64,000 nt of DNA from Flavobacterium psychrophilum (GTDB lineage: Bacteria > Bacteroidota > Bacteroidia > Flavobacteriales > Flavobacteriaceae): the NCBI GenBank assembly GCA_001708385.1, contig CP012388.1, positions 2,852,001-2,916,000 on the forward strand, written 5' to 3'. The translations under genes and the position numbers were made by a program. The notes beneath the pieces are model-generated. The model did not search any database, was not told where the DNA came from, and was given only the letters and a program-made list of their open reading frames with translations. This document shows positions 43,968 through 52,527 of the stretch, piece by piece (the stretch's first letter is position 1; every line of letters starts with the position of its first letter).

Positions 43968-45551
43968 TTTTTTATACAGTACCTTATCGAGTTTATAAAT
44001 ATCATTTCGAAACTGAATACCGCCTTCGTCCATCCAGGCGGTCCAGTATAACTGATGAACGTGGGTTCCTTTTTTAAGGCCCACGTTTTTTGTTTCGCCC
44101 TGTGCAATCGTCCCGTCAAGTTTTTCTTTATCCCAGCCGGCATCTTCCTTGTCAAGTACATAGGCAGCTAGCTTAAGCGGATCCTGAACCCTTACACATC
44201 CTGAGCTTAGTGCCCTGTAGCCACGGCCAAATAACTCTTTGTGATTAGTATCGTGCAGGTATACGCTAAAGCTATTTTTAAAGTTGAATTTTACCTGTCC
44301 CAGCGCATTGCCGCTTCCGGGTCCCTGTACATAACGATAGTGATTTGCTTTTTCAGGATCCCAGTCTTCGGCGGAGGTTTCAATGGTATCGTTATGCCTG
44401 TAGATTTTCATGTTATGATTGGCAAAATAACTCCTGTCACCGGATGCTGAAGGTGTAAGATCTTCCTTAAGTATAGTTGGCGGCACCGTCCATGTAGGGT
44501 TTAGTACAATATTTTTCATAACAGAATGCAGTACCGGAGTTCTTCTTCCAGGTTTGCCCACTACGACTTTATACATTTGAATGGTGTCATGGCCATTTTC
44601 TACCACAGCCATCTGAAATTCCGGAATATTTATTACAAATGCTTTCGGACCGAAATCTTCTGCAAACCAGCGCCAGCGTTCAAGATTAGCCACAATTTGC
44701 TGTTTGCGTTTTTCAAGGCTTATGTTTAATGCTTTAACTGTAATGCTTCTCACTACTCCATCTGGGTAAATGCCATGTCGTTTTTGGAAACGTTTCACAG
44801 CCCTTAGCGTATTCCTGTCGAAAACATTGCCTTTGGCATAAGCTGTGTCAAGATCTTTCCAGTAGGCAAGCCTTTCTTTTATAATGCTAACAATAGCGGT
44901 AGAATCATTAAGTTTAATGTTTGTATTGTTTGGCAATCCGTTATATGAATCGTCATCAGGAAGGCTGTTAAGGAATTTCATGCTTTTTCGTAGCCCCGCA
45001 TACATTTTACTGCCGGGCCTGCACTTATCCAGGGTTTCGGTTACAGAATGTTTGTCAAGGGCAGTGGTAAGCAGTTTATTGGCGTTGATAGATTTACCGG
45101 GCAAAGCCCAGTCGTAATGTACATTATAGGGCTTAAGCTTCCCTTTGTGTAAATGGGTGGCCAGCTTGCGGAACGATTTTGTAAGCAATATGTCATAGGC
45201 TGCGCAGCCTTCTTCTGTAATGTTTTTATTGTTTTCAAATTCAAGAAGCGCGGTAATGTTGTACTCTGTAGGGGTAAGCCCATCATTGTTAGCATCCTGT
45301 ATGGCGCGGTGCAATGCTTTACGGTCGGCTTCTTCCGTCCAGACAGTTTTGAACCCGTTGCCCTGATAAAAATCGGCAATGGCTTCGGGCTCATTGGTGA
45401 GTGAAGATGTGTCTATCTGATGGGGAGAATTCTTTAAATGTGCAGTTGAAGCAGCTTCTGCATCGGGCAATTTTTCTTTACCCCCGGCTGCATTTTTGCA
45501 GGAAAGGAAAAGAAATAGGATGCTTAGCAATATGATGGCTGCCTTCTTCAT
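43956..45551 (-). CDS. YcbB/LdtD-like L,D-transpeptidase lipoprotein
   Basis: A 531-residue protein with a lipoprotein signal (LLSILFLFLSC, Cys near 18), a YcbB-type scaffold domain, a peptidoglycan-binding-like helical segment (NVFDRNTLRAVKRFQKRHGIYPDGV), and a YkuD domain with His/Arg and Cys452 in RALSSGCVRVQDP. It forms 3-3 peptidoglycan cross-links in the periplasm. The C-terminus overlaps the convergent transpeptidase gene by 12 bases. No operon partner is visible. Confidence 0.9.
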   Translation of the reverse strand: MKKAAIILLSILFLFLSCKNAAGGKEKLPDAEAASTAHLKNSPHQIDTSSLTNEPEAIADFYQGNGFKTVWTEEADRKALHRAIQDANNDGLTPTEYNITALLEFENNKNITEEGCAAYDILLTKSFRKLATHLHKGKLKPYNVHYDWALPGKSINANKLLTTALDKHSVTETLDKCRPGSKMYAGLRKSMKFLNSLPDDDSYNGLPNNTNIKLNDSTAIVSIIKERLAYWKDLDTAYAKGNVFDRNTLRAVKRFQKRHGIYPDGVVRSITVKALNISLEKRKQQIVANLERWRWFAEDFGPKAFVINIPEFQMAVVENGHDTIQMYKVVVGKPGRRTPVLHSVMKNIVLNPTWTVPPTILKEDLTPSASGDRSYFANHNMKIYRHNDTIETSAEDWDPEKANHYRYVQGPGSGNALGQVKFNFKNSFSVYLHDTNHKELFGRGYRALSSGCVRVQDPLKLAAYVLDKEDAGWDKEKLDGTIAQGETKNVGLKKGTHVHQLYWTAWMDEGGIQFRNDIYKLDKVLYKKLRQ

Positions 45552-45748
45552 TTATGTTTGAATTTTAGCTTGTGCTAAAGTTACAAAACAAAAAAATGCG
45601 AAAAATGTAATTCTTTGTGAACGAGAGGTTAAAGTTGTCTTATCGCTTAAGCCATTCGTCTTTTTTGTGGCGGAATAACTTTTGAATTACGTACAAATTA
45701 TAGTGTAATGATGTATTTTAGCTGTACTTCTCTCAAATACCTGAGCCT

Positions 45749-46456
45749 ATGAAAAATATTTTTTTGACACTCTTATTTTTAAGTATGTATGCCATAGGCC
45801 AAACTGCATAGGGTGTAGGAGTTTCTTCTAATATGCCGACAAATCTCAAAGAATTAGTAATCAATTCAAATCAAACGGTCGATATTGGCTACAGTAAAAT
45901 CAAACGAAAAAAAATAAAAAGCAGCCTCGGTATTGGTAAATTCATCCAGATGGCAGTCTTTATAGAAAACCCATTTAAAACCCCCGTAGTTATAAAGTCT
46001 ATTTCTTTTAATGTTATAAGGGTAACGGGGCGTCCTGCCTATAAACTTCATTTGTACCATAAACAACAGGGAAAAAACATAAGAGGAGAAGATGCTCCCG
46101 GAGATGATATTCATATAAAAGACTTAGTCTATTTTTTGGAAGAAAACACAAAAGGGCTTGTAGAGATCGATTTAGCAGAAGAAGATATTGAAATGGCTGC
46201 TGAAGGGCTTTATGTGGCTTTAGAAGGTTTGGGATCTTATGATGAGAATGGCAGGGCAGATAATAATGGGTTCATACCGGAAATGTTCCAAACCTTCGAG
46301 CCAATTCATTGTTACAAATATAATTTTCCTGAGCGCTCCATAGGCTGGATCAATAATAACCAGGAATTATTTAGGGCGGAGAAAGCTAATGGTTATAATA
46401 TAGGTAAAAAAAATTTTCTGGCTCCTTCCTTTGGGTTGACAGTATTTAAGCCATAA
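45749..46456 (+). pseudogene. Secreted-protein gene with an in-frame stop after the signal peptide
   Basis: The frame from the ATG at 45749 reads MKNIFLTLLFLSMYAIGQTA and then a TAG at 45809-45811. After the stop the same frame continues (GVGVSSNMPTNLKELVINSN...) to 46456 without interruption, giving a 207-residue body from the ATG at 45833. A signal peptide ending right before the stop and an intact body in the same frame are the pattern of a single nonsense change or sequencing error. Alternatively the body starts at 45833 and is cytosolic, leaving an orphan signal peptide, which is less likely. The body has beta-rich character and no family I recognise. A read-through or suppression event would restore a 236-residue exported protein. 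Confidence 0.65.
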
Positions 46457-46525
46457 TGTGATTCAGGTTTATTCTTATTTCACTATTTAGGGAAAATAAT
46501 GAAATAAGAATATTGGGAGTTGAAA

Positions 46526-46963
46526 TTACAACAGCCTGTACATTACATGGTGTACACCTATGTCGCCTATGGTAAATGGTGTCCCGATAATTTCATATCC
46601 CATTTTTTTATAGAAGCCAACGGCAATTTCGCGTGCGTTAAACCAAATAGCATCGGCGTTTTGGGATATTATGTAGTCTTCGGCAGCTTTAACAAGCCTG
46701 TCGCCAAGGCCTATTTTCTGATGGGAGTCTAATACTGCCATGCCGCGTATCTGGAATTGGTTATTTTGAGGTAATAAATTGGTGTTTGCTTTAAAAACCG
46801 ATATAACTCCGATGAGGTTTTCGTCTTCAAAAATGCCAAAGTGTACAGTAGTGGGTAAATCATCACCATCAAAAACACAAGATTCTACAGGTTTTCCGGG
46901 ACGAAGAACAGGCAGGCGAACGGCAAAAGTGGCTGAAGAAGGGATTTGTTTAATGGAATACAT
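46526..46963 (-). CDS. GNAT-family acetyltransferase
   Basis: A 145-residue single GNAT domain with FQIRGMAVLDSHQKIGLGDRLVKAAEDYI as motif A (acetyl-CoA loop QKIGLGD) and the NAREIAVGFYKKMGYEIIG end. The substrate is unknown. It starts at 46963 and lies between the broken secreted gene and tRNA-Gly. Confidence 0.9.
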   Translation of the reverse strand: MYSIKQIPSSATFAVRLPVLRPGKPVESCVFDGDDLPTTVHFGIFEDENLIGVISVFKANTNLLPQNNQFQIRGMAVLDSHQKIGLGDRLVKAAEDYIISQNADAIWFNAREIAVGFYKKMGYEIIGTPFTIGDIGVHHVMYRLL

Positions 46964-47047
46964 AAAAATTTTAATTAGGTAACAAATTAGTAATAAATAA
47001 ATTAAAAGCGAACGCCGAAAAAACCTCGATTTTTTTTATTGAAAAGT

Positions 47048-47077
47048 TTGCGAATATGGAAAGTGGTTGTATATTTG
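47048..47077 (+). promoter_or_regulatory. Promoter of tRNA-Gly (TCC)
   Basis: TTG (47048-47050), 19 bases, TATATTTG (47070-47077), 13 bases before the tRNA. Same spacing as the tRNA promoter at 4739-4768. Confidence 0.8.
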
Positions 47078-47089
47078 CACCACAATAAC

Positions 47090-47162
<73 letters not shown>

Positions 47163-47166
47163 CTGC

Positions 47167-47195
47167 AAAGCCCAAACAACTGTTTGGGCTTTTTT
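47167..47195 (+). terminator. Terminator of tRNA-Gly
   Basis: Ten-bp perfect stem AAGCCCAAAC / GTTTGGGCTT with a four-base loop and T run. Confidence 0.9.
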
Positions 47196-47208
47196 ATTGG
47201 TATCAATT

Positions 47209-47244
47209 AAAAGCTCCCATTTTACGATGGGAGCTTTTCGTTTT
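47209..47244. terminator. Hairpin next to pepE, both directions possible
   Basis: Twelve-bp perfect stem AAAAGCTCCCAT / ATGGGAGCTTTT with a TTTACG loop; T runs on the plus-strand side. Confidence 0.75.
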
Positions 47245-47245
47245 T

Positions 47246-47953
47246 TTACTTCAGCCACGACAAATCGCTTTCTGTATTAATCTCTTCGGGTTGCTCTCCC
47301 TGGCGGAAGAGCCTCGCCTGCAAATCGCCTTTAAGGGTTATAGTGTCGCCGTGCACTTGCAGCCAGCTTCCTTCGCGAAGCCCGAGTACCGGCTGCGAAT
47401 TTATTTTGTGGAATTCGTTAATTCGCATTTCGCGTGTTTCGCCCATGTGGGTAGAACCTTCAATTGGGTCAAGGTAATGCGGATTAAGGTTAAACGGTAC
47501 TAATGCAAGCGTATCAAAGCTCGGCGGATAGATTATAGGCATATCGTTAGTGGTTTGCATGGTTAGTCCGCAAATGTTGCTTCCTGCGCTGCTTCCCAAA
47601 TATGGAGTTCCGTTATTAACGGCCTGTTGTATGGCCTTCATTACGTTATTCGCGTAAAGCTGCCTTACCAGTAAAAAGGTATTGCCGCCACCGGTAAATA
47701 TAGCTTCGGCATTGGCAACCGCTTTCGCCGGATTATCAAATTCATGCAGTCCTTTAACGTTTATTCCCAGCGGGGCTAATGTTTGGGCAACCCTTTTGGT
47801 GTAGTCATCATGGCTTATGCCGCCCGGCCTTGCGTACGGAACAAACAGCAAGGTGCTGTATCCTGCAAAATGTTCTTTAAGTGTTGGTAGTAAATAGTCA
47901 AGGTAAGCGCCTCCGTGTAATGTAGAAGTACTTGCAATAATTAGTTTTTTCAT
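47246..47953 (-). CDS. pepE: Peptidase S51, dipeptidase E (alpha-aspartyl dipeptidase)
   Basis: A 235-residue cytosolic serine peptidase that cuts N-terminal Asp-Xaa dipeptides. The catalytic Ser122 lies in YLGSSAGSNICG, aligned with SAGAN of E. coli PepE, and the conserved GGGNTF and NPHYLDP segments are present. I start at the ATG at 47953 (MKKLIIASTSTLHGG); the frame stays open upstream with no homology. It is a single gene facing tRNA-Gly. Confidence 0.9.
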   Translation of the reverse strand: MKKLIIASTSTLHGGAYLDYLLPTLKEHFAGYSTLLFVPYARPGGISHDDYTKRVAQTLAPLGINVKGLHEFDNPAKAVANAEAIFTGGGNTFLLVRQLYANNVMKAIQQAVNNGTPYLGSSAGSNICGLTMQTTNDMPIIYPPSFDTLALVPFNLNPHYLDPIEGSTHMGETREMRINEFHKINSQPVLGLREGSWLQVHGDTITLKGDLQARLFRQGEQPEEINTESDLSWLK

Positions 47954-48017
47954 TCGTTTAAATACTATAAGAAGAGGTAAAGTTACAAAGATTTTAATGT
48001 GCGGGATGGTATGTTTT

Positions 48018-48048
48018 TTGATGAATGTAATGTGCACTTGTACTTTTC
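48018..48048 (+). promoter_or_regulatory. Probable promoter of the six-gene array
   Basis: TTG (48018-48020), 20 bases, TACTTTTC (48041-48048), one mismatch to the -7 consensus. It lies 31 bases before the TTG start of the first array gene. Confidence 0.55.
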
Positions 48049-48078
48049 CGAACAAATAGTCACCTAAATATACCCCTG

Positions 48079-48789
48079 TTGAAGAATCTGTTTTTATTTA
48101 TTTCTGTTATTTCAGCATCATTGCTCACAGCTCAGCAACGTGTCCCGTTAAAGGGAAAGATAAAGTCTGATGCCGAAGACCTGGAAGGAATTTATGTAAT
48201 CAATAAAACAGCCGATCTTTCGGTGGAGACTTCGCGGGGCGGTTATTTTACATTGATGGTAAAACCCAATGATACCATTATATTCTCGGGTATGCAGATA
48301 GCCGCAAAGAATATTACACTTACCGAAGAAGATGTAAAATCTGAACTTTGGATTGTTCCTGTAGAAAAATATACCCGCATTCTTGATGAACTTATAATTG
48401 TAGACTACAGGCATATTAATTCAGAATCTTTAGGGCTGGTGCCAAAAGGCCAAAAACAGCTTACAATTACAGAGAAAAGGCTTTTTACTTCTAAAGACGG
48501 TGTAGATGGCGTAATAAACATGTTTTCCGGACGTACTAAAATGCTAAAAGGTGCCAATGAGGCTGCTAAAAAAGAGCGGATCATGGAGAAAATTAATTAT
48601 ATTTATACTGAGGAAGAGCTTGTTGAGAAATACCATATCCCAAGAGAATACCTTAGGGGTTTTGTGTACTACATTGTGGAAAATGAAAATTTTGCCCGCG
48701 CCCTTAAAGATAAAAATGAAACTATGGCAAAATTTCTCATAAGCGGCCTTTCGGTAAAGTACCTTGAGCTGATAAAGGATGAGAAATAA
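48079..48789 (+). CDS. Tandem secreted paralogue 1 of 6 (carboxypeptidase-regulatory-like)
   Basis: A 236-residue exported protein. The frame opens at a TTG (48079); no ATG is available and the reading MKNLFLFISVISASLLTAQ is a good signal peptide (1-19), so a TTG start is chosen. A CarboxypepD_reg-like beta domain (about 20-105, LKGKIKSDAEDLEGIYVINKTADLSVETSRGGYFTL) ends at ILDELIIVDY. It is followed by SESLGLVPKGQKQLTITEKRLF, an SGRTKMLK motif and a helical tail (EELVEKYHIPREYLRGFVYYIVENENF). The ending overlaps the next start by 11 bases. Function unknown; the beta domain resembles the N-terminal extension of SusC receptors. Confidence 0.75.
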   Translation: MKNLFLFISVISASLLTAQQRVPLKGKIKSDAEDLEGIYVINKTADLSVETSRGGYFTLMVKPNDTIIFSGMQIAAKNITLTEEDVKSELWIVPVEKYTRILDELIIVDYRHINSESLGLVPKGQKQLTITEKRLFTSKDGVDGVINMFSGRTKMLKGANEAAKKERIMEKINYIYTEEELVEKYHIPREYLRGFVYYIVENENFARALKDKNETMAKFLISGLSVKYLELIKDEK

Positions 48790-49513
48790 ATTAATTTACC
48801 TTTTTATACTACTATTGCCTGTGCTTCTTATGGCTCAGGAAAGGCAAACCCTTGAAGGCAGGGTAGTTTCGGGAGCCAATGGCGTACCCGGTGTTTTTAT
48901 TATAAACAAAACCGCGGGCCTGGAATCTAAAACATCTTCCATTGGTTATTTTAGCATTAAAGCCAAAAAGGGAGATGCAATAATTGTTTACAATTCTAAA
49001 ATAATAGTGAGGGAGTTTATTCTTACTGCCGAAGCCCTTGCTGCAAATCCATACATAATAACAGTAAACTATAGTGTAGCCGAACTTGATGAGGTGGTTA
49101 TTACTAAATACGGAAATATTAATGCCGAATCGTTAGGGCTGGTGCCTAAAGGGCAGAAGAAACGTACCGTCGCTGAAAGGAGATTATATACCGCCGGGGC
49201 ATTTACTGTGGGTACTGTTATTGGTCTTGATCCTATAATAAACGCGATATCGGGGCGTACGCGTATGCTGAAAAGAGCCTATGAAACCGAAAAGCAGGAG
49301 ACAGTTATAAGTAGCATACGAGCCTCTTTTGATGACGAAGAGATTTCTCAGCAATATAACATTCCCAAGGAGCATGTTGACGGCTTTTTGTTTTACCTCG
49401 CCGAAAATAAAGATTTTACTGCCGTCCTTAAACAGGGTAATAAGCAATACGTAGATTTCATGATGATGGAACAGGCCAAAGCATACCTTAAATTACAGCA
49501 GGATGGTAAATAA
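48779..49513 (+). CDS. Tandem secreted paralogue 2 of 6
   Basis: A 244-residue exported protein, signal peptide 1-19 (ending LLMAQ). The beta domain LEGRVVSGANGVPGVFIINKTAGLESKTSSIGYFSIKAKKGD leads to LDEVVITKY, then the shared ESLGLVPKGQKKRTVAERRLYTA block and SGRTRMLK motif. The tail motif YNIPKEHVDGFLFYLAENKDF is almost the same as in paralogue 3. It has an extra 10-12 residues before SGRT (GAFTVGTVIGLDPIINA) compared with paralogue 1. The start ATG overlaps the previous stop by 11 bases. Confidence 0.8.
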   Translation: MRNKLIYLFILLLPVLLMAQERQTLEGRVVSGANGVPGVFIINKTAGLESKTSSIGYFSIKAKKGDAIIVYNSKIIVREFILTAEALAANPYIITVNYSVAELDEVVITKYGNINAESLGLVPKGQKKRTVAERRLYTAGAFTVGTVIGLDPIINAISGRTRMLKRAYETEKQETVISSIRASFDDEEISQQYNIPKEHVDGFLFYLAENKDFTAVLKQGNKQYVDFMMMEQAKAYLKLQQDGK

Positions 49514-50216
49514 ATTACTTTGCTTTTTACTGTTTTTTCTATTTGTGGCAGGCAGCGCTACGGCGCAGTCGCTGCAGGGTAGGGTAATTTCCGGTAAGCA
49601 GGGTGTAAGTGATGTATTTGTGATTAATAAAAATACAGGCGCAGAAACTAAAACAAACACTACAGGAAACTTTGTTATACAGGCGAAACCCGGCGAATCT
49701 ATCGTAGTGTATAATACTAAAATCATGATTCGTGAGTTTATGCTTACAGCAGAGTCGTTTAAAAATATGCCTTACGATGTATCTGTCAATTATCATCCAT
49801 ATCAGTTGGATGAAGTGGTTATCGATAGAAAGATTGATGCTGTTTCTCTCGGCCTTGTGCCAAAGGATCAGCTACAGCTAACAGTAGCAGAACGCAGAAT
49901 TTATAGCTGTGTTGGTTTTATAAGCCTGGATGTCTTAATAGACCGCCTGACCGGACGTTGGCGAATGTTACAGGCCAATTTGGTAACCGAGAAAAAAGAA
50001 ATGATGATTGAGGCATTGAGGGGTTTGTATAACGAAGATGAAATTACCAAAGACTATTCTATTCCTAAAGAGCATGTAGATGGCTTTTTATATTATCTGG
50101 CAGAGAAAGGAGACTTTGCACTTATAGTGAAGCAGGGAGACAGGAACCAGATAAATTTTTTACTTGCAGATTTTGCCGCGGACTATCTTACTTTACAAAA
50201 CAATAATGATGAATAA
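49503..50216 (+). CDS. Tandem secreted paralogue 3 of 6
   Basis: A 237-residue exported protein with signal peptide 1-21 (ending GSATAQ). The order of parts is as in paralogue 2: LQGRVISGKQGVSDVFVINKNTGAETKTNTTGNFVIQAKPGESIVVY beta domain, LDEVVIDRKIDAVSLGLVPKDQLQLTVAERRIYS, a GRWRMLQ motif that replaces GRTRMLK, and YSIPKEHVDGFLYYLAEKGDF. It overlaps paralogue 2 by 11 bases. The Ser-Gly-Arg motif has lost the first Ser and Thr, hinting at relaxed constraint. Confidence 0.8.
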   Translation: MVNKLLCFLLFFLFVAGSATAQSLQGRVISGKQGVSDVFVINKNTGAETKTNTTGNFVIQAKPGESIVVYNTKIMIREFMLTAESFKNMPYDVSVNYHPYQLDEVVIDRKIDAVSLGLVPKDQLQLTVAERRIYSCVGFISLDVLIDRLTGRWRMLQANLVTEKKEMMIEALRGLYNEDEITKDYSIPKEHVDGFLYYLAEKGDFALIVKQGDRNQINFLLADFAADYLTLQNNNDE

Positions 50217-50961
50217 AGTATACTGTACATTTCTATTGCTGCTAAACATTGCTTTGGGCTTTTCCCAGGAACGTATACCGCTTAAGGGTAAGGTGCTATC
50301 GGGAAGCAGGGGCATTGCAAATGTTTTTGTAATTAATAAAGCAAACGGTACCGAGGCTAAAACCGATTATAGCGGTGCATTCGCTATACAGGCAAAACCC
50401 GGCGACGTGCTCGCCGTATACAATAAAGATATAACGGTACGGGAATTTCTGCTAAAACCGGAGTCATTCGCAACACAACCTTATGAAGTGTCAGTTAATT
50501 ACCAACCATACCAGCTGGATGAGGTGGTGATAGATAAGAATGTTACTGCGGAGTCATTAGGTATTGTGCCTAAGGGACAGAAGAAATTTACACAAGAGGA
50601 GAAAAAATTATATACAGCAAGTTATAACACACCATTATGGAAGCTTGCCTTAGGGCTGCTTGCCGGGTCTATGCCGGTAGATCCTTTTATAAATGCTATA
50701 ACAGGGCGTACGCGAATGCTTAAAAACTCGGTGGCAACTGAAAGGACAATTGCGGCGATTGAAAAGATAAACGATATTTATACGAATGAGGAAGTGATTG
50801 GGCAACTTAAAGTTCCGGCAGATTATGTGCAGGGATTTAAGGTTTACGCAGCAGAGAATAAAGCAATAACCGCTGCTTTTACGGCAGGAGATGAAGGTCA
50901 TGCAAAAGCTTTATTGGCTACACTGGCCATACAATACAATCAGCTTATAGCAAATGAATAA
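50206..50961 (+). CDS. Tandem secreted paralogue 4 of 6
   Basis: A 251-residue exported protein (MMNKVYCTFLLLLNIALGFSQ signal; the ATG at 50206 gives an 11-base overlap with the previous stop, the ATG at 50209 an 8-base one). Beta domain LKGKVLSGSRGIANVFVINKANGTEAKTDYSGAFAIQAKPGD, then LDEVVIDKN, ESLGIVPKGQKKFTQEEKKLYTAS, a longer loop (NTPLWKLALGLLAGSMPVDPFINA), TGRTRMLKNS, and a tail LKVPADYVQGFKVYAAENKAITAAF. It is the most divergent of the first four in its tail. Confidence 0.78.
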   Translation: MMNKVYCTFLLLLNIALGFSQERIPLKGKVLSGSRGIANVFVINKANGTEAKTDYSGAFAIQAKPGDVLAVYNKDITVREFLLKPESFATQPYEVSVNYQPYQLDEVVIDKNVTAESLGIVPKGQKKFTQEEKKLYTASYNTPLWKLALGLLAGSMPVDPFINAITGRTRMLKNSVATERTIAAIEKINDIYTNEEVIGQLKVPADYVQGFKVYAAENKAITAAFTAGDEGHAKALLATLAIQYNQLIANE

Positions 50962-51724
50962 ACTAGTCGCCATATTGTTTTTCCTTCTCCCTGTGCTGGT
51001 AATAGCCCAGGAGAGGCAGCAATTGAAAGGGCGTGCTATTTCAGATCAGCTGACTGTTGATTTTCTTATCGTTAAGAACACAACATCTAATGCAAGTGTC
51101 GAAGGAAATGAAGAAGGCGGTTTTGTTATTGAAACGGCTATAGGCGATGTGCTCGAGTTTTCAGCGCCAATTTTTAAGCCATTATACTATACCGTAACAG
51201 TAAGGGATTTTAAGGAAGAGCTTTTTGTGGTACGCATGGAAACAAAGGCTTTAATGCTGGATGAAGTGCAGGTATCCGGACTTACAGGAAACCTTGCCAT
51301 AGACAGCAAGAATACCAAGGTGATTCTGCTGAACGGCCTTTTTGATCCGGCTGAGATAAATAAGAATCTGGTGCCTGCAAATCCAATGGGTAATGTAGAT
51401 TTTGTAGCGATCTTTGGTCTTATTAAAAATTTGATATCATCTTCGGAACCGACAAAAATGTATAGTAAAAGAGATGCGCCACCACCACCCCGTGTAGAGC
51501 ATAAGTTGTTTTCTAAAGTTTTACAGGAAAGTTACCCTGAATCTTTTTTTACAGAAACTATTGGTGTACCCAGGGAAAAACTGGGATTGTTCCTGAATTT
51601 TTGTAATGCTGAGGCCAAACGATATCTGCTTGATCCTAAAAATGAGGCCGACCTTATAGCGTACCTAAAAAAGAAATACGCCCAATACCAAAACCAATCA
51701 CCTAACCAAGTTTATGAAGATTAA
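50954..51724 (+). CDS. Tandem secreted paralogue 5 of 6 (second subtype)
   Basis: A 256-residue exported protein, signal peptide 1-18 (ending LVIAQ). The beta domain is shorter and less regular (LKGRAISDQLTVDFLIVKNTTSNASVEGNEEGGFVIETAIGD), ending LMLDEVQVSG. The SLGLVPKGQK and SGRTRMLK motifs of paralogues 1-4 are missing. Instead a linker with KRDAPPPPRVEHKLFSKVLQESYPESFFTETIGVPREKLGLFLNFCNAEAKRYLLDPKNEADLIAYL ends the protein. Overlap with the previous gene is 8 bases. Confidence 0.75.
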   Translation: MNKLVAILFFLLPVLVIAQERQQLKGRAISDQLTVDFLIVKNTTSNASVEGNEEGGFVIETAIGDVLEFSAPIFKPLYYTVTVRDFKEELFVVRMETKALMLDEVQVSGLTGNLAIDSKNTKVILLNGLFDPAEINKNLVPANPMGNVDFVAIFGLIKNLISSSEPTKMYSKRDAPPPPRVEHKLFSKVLQESYPESFFTETIGVPREKLGLFLNFCNAEAKRYLLDPKNEADLIAYLKKKYAQYQNQSPNQVYED

Positions 51725-52499
51725 ATTATTCTTTCTGTTGTTACTGCTTCCGGTAATGGCAATCGCCCAAAAAAAGCCGAGGACTGTTTTACCCGGGAAG
51801 GTTGTTGCCGACTCCCTTATGGTAGATAACCTTACGGTGCTAAACCTTACATCAAATATTCGCGCTGTTACAGATGCTGAAGGCGAGTTTACTATTTATG
51901 CCCGCCCTACAGATACGCTTATGTTTACCGGCGTAGGAGTGCGAACAGGTAAGCTGGTACTGAAAGATGAGCACTTTTCGCAAAGAAAGCTGCTTATAAG
52001 ATTGAATGTAGATGTGAAAATGCTTGAAGAGCTTATAATCAAGGCGGAATTGAGTGATGACCTGAGTAAGGCGAGTAAAGCATCGAAAACAAAAAATCTT
52101 ACTTCGGGGTTTGACTCCTCCAAGATTATAGAAAGTGCCGACCCCAAACCTGTTGCTAACATAAATACAGCATTACCAACAGCGGCAACAGGCAGTCAGT
52201 TAACAGGGGTAGATTTTGGTAAGATCTATAAATTAATATTTAAAAAGAAAAAGCGTAAAGATGCCGGCGAAATTTATGCGGCTGCATCGGGCAAAACATT
52301 TTCGCAAAATGCAAAAGAAAGATATACCTATTATTTTTTTACCGAAACACTTAAAATTCCCAAAGACGAGATCGGACTTTTTCTCACCTTTTGTGATAAA
52401 AGAAGCGAAACCGACTGGATGCTCGACCCTAAGAAAGAATTTGAACTTACCGATTACCTTATTGGTAAGAGCAGGGAATACTTAAAAAAAGAAAAATAA
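51714..52499 (+). CDS. Tandem secreted paralogue 6 of 6 (second subtype)
   Basis: A 261-residue exported protein, signal peptide 1-18 (ending MAIAQ), of the same subtype as paralogue 5: beta domain (LPGKVVADSLMVDNLTVLNLTSNIRAVTDAEGEFTIYARPTD), MLEELIIKAELS, a low-complexity Ser/Lys/Ala-rich linker (SKASKASKTK), then YYFFTETLKIPKDEIGLFLTFCDKRSETDWMLDPKKEFELTDYLI, which matches the end of paralogue 5. Overlap with the previous gene is 11 bases. It is followed by DUF6702 after a 28-base gap. Confidence 0.75.
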   Translation: MKIKLFFLLLLLPVMAIAQKKPRTVLPGKVVADSLMVDNLTVLNLTSNIRAVTDAEGEFTIYARPTDTLMFTGVGVRTGKLVLKDEHFSQRKLLIRLNVDVKMLEELIIKAELSDDLSKASKASKTKNLTSGFDSSKIIESADPKPVANINTALPTAATGSQLTGVDFGKIYKLIFKKKKRKDAGEIYAAASGKTFSQNAKERYTYYFFTETLKIPKDEIGLFLTFCDKRSETDWMLDPKKEFELTDYLIGKSREYLKKEK

Positions 52500-52527
52500 C
52501 CCGCTAAGTTTATTACATTTGGGGCGA

